Shown: in pieces, positions 55,801 through 64,000 of the stretch | How the letters are laid out: the number at the start of each line of letters is the position of its first letter | Position numbering within the stretch: the first letter of the stretch is position 1 | NCBI RefSeq assembly: GCF_035222275.1 | Contig: NC_085882.1 | Coordinates: 2,239,501 to 2,303,500 of the forward strand | DNA from: Podospora bellae-mahoneyi | Lineage: Eukaryota; Ascomycota; Sordariomycetes; Sordariales; Podosporaceae | Reading direction: 5' to 3' | Length of the DNA: 64,000 nt | Notes under the pieces: model-generated | The model's input: the letters and a program-made list of their open reading frames with translations, nothing else | What the model was told of the DNA's origin: nothing | The model's database searches: none | Translations under genes and position numbers: made by a program

Positions 55801-56328
55801 GATGAAGATGTATGAGCAGGAGTACATGTACTGGAACAAGATTGGCCATCAGAACCAGTACGCGTGCAATCTCTTGTTGCAGATTAGTGATATCAAGAAG
55901 CTTGTGGAGGATCAGGAATGGGCAAAATGTCTCGATGTGAGTGTCCCTCCCTCTTCGCCCTTTCCTTCCATCCCCAAGGTACTGACTGGTTTGAAAAAAA
56001 AAAACAGAAAATCGAAGCCCTCAACATTTTGCCGCTTGATGCAAAGGGCGATCAGAGTCTTATCCGCCAGTACTCTGCCTTGTTTGCCCAACTGCCGCAG
56101 ACGGTGGCGCAGAACGTGCCGAACCTGCTGATGTGGGCGGTGGTGTGCTGCACCAAGCAGAGGGAGAGGCTGATGTATGGGCAGTTTACGGGGAATGAGA
56201 CGACGGCGAGGGAGTTGATTGATAATATGAAGCAGACGAGCGTTGACTTGACGGCGTATACGAGCCAGCTGAGGTATCGGTTGCCGAGTTCGCTACATGA
56301 GATGTTGGCGAGGGCTTCGGCTGATTAA
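52820..56328 (+). CDS. nic96: nucleoporin Nic96 (Nup93 family) with FG-rich N-terminus
   Basis: Linker nucleoporin of the inner ring of the nuclear pore, 1145 residues. Exon 1 is 52820-55936 and exon 2 is 56008-56328; the 71-nt phase-0 intron has a GTGAGT donor and a poly-A then CAG acceptor. The first 190 residues are Thr/Gly/Ser-rich with FG-type motifs (SLFSKP, GLFSNP, SLFGGT, PLFGST, GIFGNT, TGFGNT). A segment with helical character follows (LLSQNKKQ to LRQTVRKLAP, about 190-230), where the family binds the Nsp1 channel complex. The alpha-solenoid begins about residue 270 and includes YLDNLQTKTTLSMIADGLER, FWAGVNSFI, WAIVFYLLRAGFVNDAAKYV and, at the end, MYGQFTGNETTARELIDNM. Yeast Nic96 has 839 residues, so this is a long version. 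The ATG at 52820 (CACAAAATG) is chosen because it starts the FG-rich part. Confidence 0.95.
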
Positions 56329-57083
56329 GGGGGAAGCGGGAAAGGGGGGGTGGGGGGCATGTTGAATATGATGTGTTTAGCGTGGGAAAGGCTGAGGGGT
56401 GGGGGGAGATACCAAACGGTAGATTTATTGTTGTCATTACACGATCAAAGACAAAAAGCAGGAGGGAGGTGGGAAGTAGGAGAGGTACTGGGTAAGGTAG
56501 ATAATTGTATTCTGTTGAGCGCATGTCTTGTTTCTATTTTACGACGCGACTTTGAAGACACGATGCGCTATATGGGCTGTGTATCAGCGTCATTCTTGAA
56601 TCCAGTGGTGTTGGGCTGTTGAGAAAGGGGGTTAGTCATGCCATGGCACCCCATAAGCAATTTAATCACCAGTCACATTCACCAATGCCAAATGATTATG
56701 GAAAATCTTGTCTCAAAAATTCCTAGCGCCTCCAAAAAAATCTCACTGAAAACAAATCATTCCCTCGCCCTTTGCCTTGCCTGCTCCAGATAAATGCTCG
56801 CAATCCCCTGCCATACTTCCCCTTTTCTACTCCAGTTTGACATAAAAAGTTTCGTACCCTTTCTCCGTTGGTGGAAAAGAGGGTTGTGTTTTTGGGTAGT
56901 AATCGAATACAAAACGAGACGAACCAAGGGGCCGTGTATATATCCTGATGATTGGGGTATCTCGTCGACTGTGGTTCGGCGCGGGTTGTTGTTCAAAAGG
57001 ATTTTGGTGGGGTATCCTGGGTATTGCTCGTGTTGATAAACTGTTTTGTTTGTTTGTTGATTTCGGAATTATGGATTAGGGTA
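56329..57083. other. convergent intergenic region
   Basis: Holds the 3' ends of Nic96 (plus) and of the SERF-like gene (minus). No gene or special motif is recognised. Confidence 0.55.
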
Positions 57084-57353
57084 TTATTTCTTTCCGGCGG
57101 CGGCTTCGGCGGCCTTCTTTGCGTCGGCTGGAGGGAGTGGGTGGTGGTTAGTGACTTGGTGGTAGAGAGGAGAAGGAAGGAGGGAGAGAGGTAGTGAGTG
57201 CATACCGGCAGCCTGCTTCTCGCGCATCTTCTGAGCCGCGATCTCCTTGGCTTTTGCCAGCTCGCTGCCGGACATGTTGTGGCCCTTCTTCTGGGCAGCC
57301 GCCTTCTTCTGAGCGGCCTCACGGGCCTTGTCGCGCTGGTTGCCGCGGGCCAT
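57084..57353 (-). CDS. SERF/4F5-like small basic protein
   Basis: Small protein of 63 residues. Exon 1 is 57353-57206 and exon 2 is 57127-57084; the 78-nt phase-1 intron has a GTATGC donor and a CTCCAG acceptor. The start, MARGNQRDKAREAAQKKAAA, carries the 4F5/SERF signature (RGNQRD.AR...). The rest is Lys/Ala/Glu-rich and ends AEAAAGKK. SERF proteins of animals modify amyloid formation and bind nucleic acids; yeast has a similar small protein. The role in this fungus is unknown. The ATG is the first in frame. Confidence 0.88.
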   Translation of the reverse strand: MARGNQRDKAREAAQKKAAAQKKGHNMSGSELAKAKEIAAQKMREKQAAGMHSLPLSLLPSPLYHQVTNHHPLPPADAKKAAEAAAGKK

Positions 57354-59336
57354 GTTGAATGTTTAATAAGAAGTGAAAAAGTGTCCAAGAAGATGACGTC
57401 GGTTCTCGGAAGGGAGAGGGGGGATCGATTCGCAACCAGCGAGTATGGGTTGTGCTGCGAAAGCGGAGAGTGGTGAATCAAGTTGGATGGCGGACCGCTG
57501 ACGGGGATCGTAGGCAGGTTTGCAGAAAAAAGCTGACGAGCGGTTGGCGGTGGAAGGTGAATTGCGCTTTTGGTGGTCAGCAACTGGGAGAAGGCTGCCT
57601 CCTCTCCTTTGCAGCGCTGTGAGTGGCTCGCCGTTTAAGGGCTCTGGACGAGGCTGTGCAGAAAAGAGAGCAATCGAGATTCTGGGCGTTTCGATGGGTG
57701 GGGAAACAGGGCGTGACCTCTTGACCAATCGCCGTTTTCAGCTGGGGAGGATGGCACGTGCGCTTGTTACCAGGGGGAAGGGTTGTCTTTGGGAGCACGA
57801 TGATTTTGACGCGCGGAAAGCCGCGCTTTGTCGGCGTCTACTGAATCATTGAAGTGAAATGAGCTTCCGAGGGACCCCGAGTCCGGTCTTGATCCGAGGA
57901 TGAGACTTTGCTGTGGATGAGTTTCCAAGATTCCGTGAAACTGTGTTACATGCGGCGGCAGCACAGCAGAACCTCATGGCGCAACGAAATTGCAAGGACT
58001 GATGCGCAAACGGACCCGGGAATCACAGTGCAGATTTTCGATAATGGGAGATTTCTGGGCGGAAACATGCCTTGAGATCAGCCGCTTGAAAATCCAATTC
58101 TTCTGATGAACGGTTGTGGTGGTTTTCCTCTGTCAACATCATATGGTCCGTGTCCCATATCGAAAGAGCAAGGTGGTCTGTGCATAACACCATGTCTTTC
58201 TTTGAAGACCATCTCTCTTTCAACACTTGACAAGCAAGATCAAGTCGATGCTGTTGAATTCAAGAAAATTTCTTCTTCCTCTTCTCATCTCACGATTGAC
58301 TCATTCTCTGCGTATTTAATGAAGCTTTGCAATTTCACGGGAGAAGATGCCGCATCGAGTGCTGCCCAAGGCTAAAAGCACCTGAAACCATCATGGTTCA
58401 TTGCCAGCCAATCGACTTGCCCTCCATGCGCAGACTTGAAGATGCGACCACTCGATGCATCTGAACCCTGGCTCTTCTTTCTTTCGCGCCGCCGCATATT
58501 CCAATGTTACCACGACGGTTGACGTTCTCGCTTCATGACTTGACTGCCGAACCATTGGACCACACCAACCCGGACCTCTCCCGCTATGCGCTGGCAGCCG
58601 CGAGACTCCACTGAAGCTGTCTTGATCGGGTGGCCCTCGATCGCCAAAATGTTTTGCTCAACACAGGGCTTCAAGGCAAGGCCATGAGCTAGACCGTGGG
58701 AGATGCAGTTACCCCAGCTCATGATCAATATCTGGGGACATGTCTGGCTTGGAGTTTTTTAGGCGCCTACAGCTTCATTGGTCAGAATGACAAGAAACAT
58801 TCTGCTCCATGCGAAACACTCACCAGAAGACCCATGAACCAGTTCTTTGCTCTCCCCCTCCCCTCCCCCCTCTTGTTACAGACTGCCGTGTGGGAAAGCC
58901 GCAGACGTTATTTTTGGGCAGATGGCGATTTGCCCATGACAAGGGCAGGTGCCTTATTCCATTGTTATAAATCCGATCGCCACTTCACATAAGTCTATTG
59001 TAGCTCTTCCCACCCATTGTCTTTTGTTCATCACTTAGATTCACCATTGTACCCCTGGACAATGGGAATTTTCTTCTATTGATCTCTATTTTTCTTTTTT
59101 CCCCTATCTCATATCGTATTTTCTCACCACCAAGTTTGGTTACATCTTCTATCTTCAAAATATTTCCTTGTGTTTTTTTTCCCTCTCTCTTCGCAAACTT
59201 CGTCAACATATCACACGATATCTACACATAACTTTCGACACATCTGCTAGCCAGATCGTCATCCGATAATCACTCAATCACTTCATCACTCGCCATTACC
59301 TGCTGAGCAGTCTGCCAACTGGCACGAGTCACATAT
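57354..59336. other. divergent intergenic region
   Basis: About 2 kb between the SERF-like gene (minus) and the transcription unit leading to the DUF7598 gene (plus). No gene is seen. From about 58985 the plus strand becomes strongly pyrimidine-rich, as in a fungal leader, ending at a perfect donor-like GTAAGT at 59337. Confidence 0.5.
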
Positions 59337-59468
59337 GTAAGTACTTATGAGTTTAGAACCTACACCTCTCCTCCTGAGAAGATGGCCCCGGTTGGAAATC
59401 TCGACACCCGGTTACCCCCGAAGCAACGAAAAATTGTCGACAAATAAGCTTCTGGAGAGTATTTCGCC

Positions 59469-60013
59469 ATGCCCGAACAAGCTCCTGTGATGGATAGGCC
59501 GGGTACTCCCCATTCGCGGAAGCCAACTCAGCTTCCAAGGAGAGCATCTGCCGCCAGCCAAGTTCCAACATTGCCTCTGATCAGAGGCCGTGAATCGATA
59601 GAGTCAAGCTCCACAGATGAGTCTGAGGAAGAGTCAGAGGAGGAATCGGATGTTGAAGATGTCCTGGTTGGGCAGCCGCAGCTTTACCGCGGGCCACACT
59701 GGCCTTTGGGCCAGGACAGATGCCGATGCCTTCTCCGGCTTAGGGACTTCCCCATCCTCCACTTTTTGGGCAAAGACCCCAACAACCTCCCGGCCCTATC
59801 CAGGAACACCAAGGACTCAAGCCACCAGCTCTTGGACAGTGGCGTCAACCGTCTCCTCCTGGACAATGGCAGCAACCTCCTCTTCCTCCTCATGGACCAC
59901 AGCATCAACCATTTCCTCCTCATGGACAACGCGGCCAACTTGAGCAATCCCTTAAACTACAGCACCAAGTCTCTCACCAAGGTCCATCTTCTCAACCCAA
60001 GCACATGAATTAA
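59469..60013 (+). CDS. possible Pro/Gln-rich acidic protein, or 5' leader of the DUF7598 gene
   Basis: An ATG at 59469 starts MPEQAPVMDRPGTPHSRKP and runs into an acidic stretch (SSSTDESEEESEEESDVEDV). Without splicing this frame stays open for 179 residues but turns unlike protein. A 77-nt intron (59667-59743, GTTGGG donor, GGCTTAG acceptor) would switch to a frame rich in Pro, Gln, His and Gly (HPPLFGQRPQQPPGP, PPHGPQHQPFPPHGQ) ending at 60013, for 155 residues. The same Pro/Gln-rich frame also extends upstream of the acceptor (FGPGQMPMPSPA) and is broken only by the TAG in it. Alternatively, the whole segment lies in a 5'-UTR intron (donor 59337, acceptor near 60055) of the next gene. I do not recognise a family. 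Confidence 0.35.
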
Positions 60014-60103
60014 CCTGAACCCCAATGAAATACTCTTATTAACATCTTTCTCCTCAGAAAACCCACAACAACAATCACCACCATCCCCAACAACAACAAC
60101 AAA

Positions 60104-61018
60104 ATGCTCTCCCTCGCCACCTCCCCCAAACTCCGCGGCTCAGGCCACCTAATCCTCCACGCCCTCCGCGCCATGACCCTCGTCGCCCTGGTCGTGATCA
60201 TGGCCTCGTGCTGGGCAATGATCGTCCTGTCCGGCATAACCGGCCACTTTCAATTCTTCGACGTAATCTCCCACTTCTTCGTCTTCGCCATCAGCATCGT
60301 CCTCTTCATCTCCGAAATCGGCCTCTTCAAGCCCTGGTTCAAGAACAACTTTCCCATCCTCGGGCCCGACCACTCGCTTGGTTGGCTCGGTCTAGCCCTG
60401 ATGATCACGGGTTGTGGCATCATGGCAGATTTGGTCAAGCCTGCGTACAGCATCGACAACTTGGGCCTGCCAATCTGGAGGCTCGTCCTCTCGTCTGGGA
60501 TTTTGGCCATCACTTTTGGGATGTTCAACATGATTGCGAGTGTTGTGTTTCGCGACGGGGAGAATGGCATCACGGCGCGGAATATTCGCTCCGACGGCTC
60601 TCTCGCCGTGCCCACCAACCAGAACTCCAAAGAATACTACGATTCTGGCTATCAGTCCTCTGTCCGGAGCAACTCCATCCGTCAACACCAGCAACATTAC
60701 CCCGAGGACGACGACAACACCACCCCTCAACAAAGTCAGCCCTTTTACAAGCGCATGACGAACCACTTTTCTGTTCCCATCCCCCCCAAGTTCAACTTTC
60801 GAAAGTCGCGCGGGAACCTGCAGATTAGCAAGCCGATGCCGATTCATGACGATAATGATGATGTGGAAAGGGGGACGGGGTATGGGAATCTGAACAGGAG
60901 CAACAGCAATAGTCGGGCTAGCCCGGTGATTCCTGACATTCAGCGTCCGCCGACCGCGCTGCATCCTGCTTATACGGGGGGGAGTCATTACTCTACTGCT
61001 CATATGGACAGGTTCTAG
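60104..61018 (+). CDS. DUF7598-type four-TM membrane protein
   Basis: Single-exon membrane protein of 304 residues. Four hydrophobic segments are evident: ALVVIMASCWAMIVLSG, VISHFFVFAISIVLFISEIG, LGWLGLALMITGCGIMADL and LVLSSGILAITFGMFNMIAS. The pattern, with LFKPWFKNNFP between TM2 and TM3 and VFRDGENGITARNIRSDGSL directly after TM4, fits the fungal DUF7598 family, whose members have no established function. The cytosolic C-terminal half is Ser/Asn/Gln-rich. The ATG at 60104 follows a CAACAACAACAAA leader, a good fungal start context. Upstream, a CTCAG at about 60052-60056 could be the acceptor of a leader intron. The stop is followed at once by an ACTC repeat. Confidence 0.85.
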   Translation: MLSLATSPKLRGSGHLILHALRAMTLVALVVIMASCWAMIVLSGITGHFQFFDVISHFFVFAISIVLFISEIGLFKPWFKNNFPILGPDHSLGWLGLALMITGCGIMADLVKPAYSIDNLGLPIWRLVLSSGILAITFGMFNMIASVVFRDGENGITARNIRSDGSLAVPTNQNSKEYYDSGYQSSVRSNSIRQHQQHYPEDDDNTTPQQSQPFYKRMTNHFSVPIPPKFNFRKSRGNLQISKPMPIHDDNDDVERGTGYGNLNRSNSNSRASPVIPDIQRPPTALHPAYTGGSHYSTAHMDRF

Positions 61019-62013
61019 AGCAACTCACTCACTCACTCACTCACTCACTCATCACACACAATCCTTTTCTTTCCTTTTCGTTCTTTATGGGGGAGGGGCA
61101 AATAATAGCATCAGGAGGGAGGGGATGGGATGGGAAAGACATAAGGGCGTTTAGGGAGTTTAAAGCTGATTTCTTTTTTTCGATGGGCGTTTCATGGGCG
61201 GGAGGAAAGATAAGAAGGAAGGGGGAGGGAAGGGGGAGGGAAGCGGAGCAGCAGTATTGGTATACCCGAAGGATTTGGAGGGGAGGATACAGGAAATGGG
61301 AAGACTGAATAGGCCATTCAGCTCCAGACATCAACGTCGCATAATTACTTTGGAGGCCAGAATTGGTCTGACAAGAAGAAGAACGAAACAGAATGAAAAG
61401 AGGACAGAATGTCTCTCCATGTGGATATCATTGTGCCTGCAGTATTTGATGTTCGAAGGGATAATGATGCAAGGTCAAAGGTAACATGCTTATATGATAT
61501 CCAATGATATCTATATTCATCTATCACCCAACCAGACTCCATAGCCACCATATATATATTCCACTTCATCGCCCGCTTATGTTGGTGTCCAACCTGCCAA
61601 GTCCAAGAATGTGCAACTGCCATACCAGCTCGCTTTTTGTATCACATGCCACTACACCTCAAAAAGATCGACAGCAAGCAATTCAAGGCAAAAAATCACA
61701 CAACAGCAACATCAAGACAAGCAAACATCAACCAACACATATATCATTACCACCCCACTATCCCCAAGACTGAACGCAACGCATCATGAAACAAACAACC
61801 AAACATCTCTGTTGATTTTATGGAACCCTCCCCACCGAAAAAGCGCAAAACCAGATGACCTGACCGTTACCCGACCAGTAGTAAGTTGTCCGACCAACCG
61901 ACCGACCGCCTAACCTGATCCGATCCCGATCCATTCTAAGTGATATAAACGATGTGTGTATGTAGTAGTAGAGCCCTGATGCAATTATATGAAAAAACCC
62001 ATCAAAACGCCAT
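61019..62013. other. convergent intergenic region
   Basis: Holds the 3' ends of the DUF7598 gene (plus) and Yhm2 gene (minus). It contains an ACTC repeat, listed separately, and A/T-rich sequence around 61480-61760. No coding region is recognised. Confidence 0.55.
61023..61051. repeat. (ACTC)n microsatellite
   Basis: Seven tandem ACTC units immediately after the stop codon of the DUF7598 gene, in its 3' UTR. Confidence 0.9.
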
Positions 62014-63115
62014 CTAATGCTTAGCGGTGACGGCCTCGCCAGTCAGCTTCTCGACATACGTCTTTGCCCTGTTTAGTCAAACATGGTTAGCAGCTGGTCA
62101 AGTGAGAGATCATGGAAGCGGGAGAGGAAACTCACATGTCACCCATGGCGACCATGCAAACCGTCTGCCAGACGCCCAATCCAATACGGGGCGTCACACC
62201 GCGGTACAGACCCTTGAGCCCGTTCGTCTCGTAAATATACTTGAAGGTATTCCCGACCGTCATCTTCTTGGGGCGGTTGGGATCTTCCTTCTTGCTCTGC
62301 ATCTCGACGCGGATAACCTCGATAGGCTGGTTCCAGGCCGACAAACCACCACCCAGCGCCGAGGCAATGATCTTCTCCACAGCGCTCAGCTTCTCACCCT
62401 CCTTTTTGCCGGTGAGATCCCTGATGCCCTGCTCAGCGAGACGGCTCAGACCGAAGCGAGAACCCCAGTTGGTCATCTGGCGAATCGCAACAGCGTTGAC
62501 ACCCTTGTTGATACCTCTGATGCCTTCGCGGCGGTAGATGTCCATGAAGGTGGCCCAGGTGCCGGGAGCCTTTTGGCCGGTGGAAGCCATCTTGTGCTTG
62601 GTGATCTCCACCGTCTTCATGCAGGTGCAGAAACCCATAGTAGCGTACGCCTGCGCAACACCACCCGTCACACCACCGAAAATGCCACCGCCGAACTCGC
62701 CGGCGCCGGCAGCGCGGGCATAGTACTCGGCCTCGGAAGCGACAAAGAGAAGGACGGCGCCCTTGGTGGAGGCTTCGATCCAGGCCCAGGGAATGAGACC
62801 TTGGTAAACTGTTGAACAAGAGCAAAATCAGCGCATGCTACTTGTTGGCAATTTTTTTTTTTTTGTTGCTTATCCGAAGAAAAACTTACAGCCGAAAACA
62901 CCACCACGGTTCCAAATGCGGCCAAGAGCAGCTCCGAAACCATCACCTCGGTTCGCCGCCATGGTGGTCTTGATGACCTCCAGGGGCTGGCCGAGGGAGG
63001 TGACCTCGAACAGGTTCAAACCGGCGCCCAAGAGCAAGTTGGAAAACTTGATGGGCTTCTTCTCGAGCTTGGGAGGCTCGGAAGCCGGGAGAGAGGAGGC
63101 AATAGCGGCGGACAT
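62014..63115 (-). CDS. yhm2: mitochondrial citrate/oxoglutarate carrier Yhm2-like
   Basis: Inner-membrane carrier of the mitochondrial carrier family, 317 residues, matching yeast Yhm2 (314), which exchanges citrate for oxoglutarate and was first described as an mtDNA-associated protein. Exons: 63115-62890, 62808-62136 and 62068-62014; the introns are 81 and 67 nt with GTAAGT and GTGAGT donors. The N-terminus contains [20 protein letters not shown], and the carrier signature motifs are visible: QPLEVIK in repeat 1, a variant CMKTVEITK without Pro in repeat 2 and QPIEVIR in repeat 3. [20 protein letters not shown] lies in the last helix, and the protein ends TGEAVTAKH. The ATG at 63115 is the first in frame. 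The leader upstream is A/G-rich on the plus strand (C/T-rich on the gene's strand). Confidence 0.94.
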
Positions 63116-64000
63116 GACTTGGTGGATGTTGCTGTGATAGGGGCCCTGACCAAGGGAAAAGGGTGCTTCGTCGCAAGATCAGAAAGAGAGAGGAGAGAGA
63201 GAGAGTAAAGTTTGCGGAGGACGGGAGAATGTCCGGACGGCGGGTGTGTGGGTGTGATGAGAGGTGGGTATTTGGAAGGTGTGGAAACGGGGGGGTGGGC
63301 AAGGTCGAGGAGGGGCAGCCCAGGTTACAAGAAAGGGCGGATTGGCTGGAAGCTAGGGAGTCAGGTTGTTGCTGATGATGCTGAGCAGTGGTAGAGGCGA
63401 CCCGGAATATGATTTGAGCGGCTTGCAACGCAGCAGAGAAGGCGGCTCCCCTAAAACAATAAAATTGCACGTGTTACCGATGGAGGCTCAATCTGTCATT
63501 GTAGATGTGGATTTGAATTGCCCAAAGAAGCGAGGTCCCGGCGGGAGAGCTTGGCTCACCCATGGGGAATGGTCAATTGGGGGGGATACCCGCGGTAATG
63601 CGGATAACGCAACAGCCAGCATATGAAAGAGGGGGATCCACTTACGACTAAGAACACGGAGATGAGGCTGTGGCAATGAAGGAAGGATATGACGATGGCA
63701 GCGACGACAATGTCGTTGATGTTTTTGTTGTCGAAGAAGAAAGACAAGAAAGAAAGAAAAAAAAGGACCCAAAGACAGGACCCCGATAAAGCTCCAATGG
63801 TTGGGGGAGACAAGGGGGAATCCCGAGTTGTTGGCAGTGCTTGCCCGTTCCGTCTTGGACTCTTAGACGGGCCAAAGCTCAACGCACGCCAATCGGCCGA
63901 CACACCCCTGCTCTCAACCACCCGCCTCGGCACCTCAACAGCAATTGTTTTGGGGACCAGTCTCACTTCTGACCTCACCTATGAATCCGGCCGGACCGGC
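63116..64000. other. Yhm2 promoter region, no further gene seen
   Basis: As read on the minus strand, the first 250 bases upstream of Yhm2 are C/T-rich (leader). A minus-strand frame of 140 codons (63978-63556) has a hydrophobic patch but no recognisable family and does not start convincingly. The window ends here. Confidence 0.5.

Noticed and set aside
63556-63978. 140-codon minus-strand frame upstream of Yhm2
   Set aside because: A hydrophobic patch arises from a T-rich stretch. No family match and no start context.

Overview
The window is nuclear DNA of a filamentous ascomycete, most likely a Sordariomycete close to Sordariales (Podospora/Chaetomium-like). The signs are genes split by short introns (mostly 50-90 nt, GTRNGT donors, CTRAC/CTRAY branch sites, YAG acceptors), CACCATG-type start contexts, pyrimidine-rich leaders, long gene-free spacers and typical Pezizomycotina families (Zn2Cys6 regulator, GH128, DUF7598, Yhm2, Trm9, Nic96). 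I see no operons, CRISPR arrays, rRNA genes, intact tRNA genes or intact transposons.

Left third (1-28 kb). A Zn2Cys6 regulator (minus, 2410-579) is separated by almost 5 kb without a gene from a secreted GH128 glucanase-like protein (7754-8980). Diverged direct repeats lie at about 10.1-10.7 kb. An aldo/keto reductase (minus) and a Gfo/Idh/MocA dehydrogenase (plus) form a divergent pair sharing a 761-bp promoter region. Next come a Trm9-like tRNA wobble-uridine methyltransferase, a Myb/SANT protein whose start is not resolved (minus), a 6.4-kb gene-poor stretch, and the tubulin-folding cofactor B gene with an unusually long intron.

Middle (28-49 kb). This part holds a possible small spliced gene (28.7 kb), a signal-peptide/TM/RING-H2 ubiquitin ligase-like protein, an 11-exon polytopic membrane protein with a 3-nt microexon, an FAD-dependent amine-oxidase-family protein, a secreted cupredoxin-like protein, a minimal survival-motor-neuron (SMN) protein with a GC-AG intron, and a DEDDy 3'-5' exonuclease. 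A degenerate tRNA-like segment and two hairpins lie at 37.66-37.83 kb.

Right part (50-64 kb). This part holds an FGGY pentulose kinase whose 5' end uses a 10-nt microexon, the nuclear-pore scaffold protein Nic96 with an FG-rich N-terminus, a SERF/4F5-like small protein, a DUF7598 membrane protein preceded by a complex leader region, and the mitochondrial carrier Yhm2.

The genes do not form a biosynthetic cluster. They are mainly housekeeping (tubulin folding, tRNA modification, snRNP assembly, nuclear pore, mitochondrial transport) mixed with secreted or membrane proteins. The most unusual signals are in gene architecture (microexons, non-canonical splice sites, long introns) and in a few structured intergenic segments. 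All exon models were derived by hand from splice signals and reading frame; none is backed by transcript data. The open-reading-frame calls I worked from allow non-ATG starts, so every start given here was re-chosen on an ATG unless stated otherwise.
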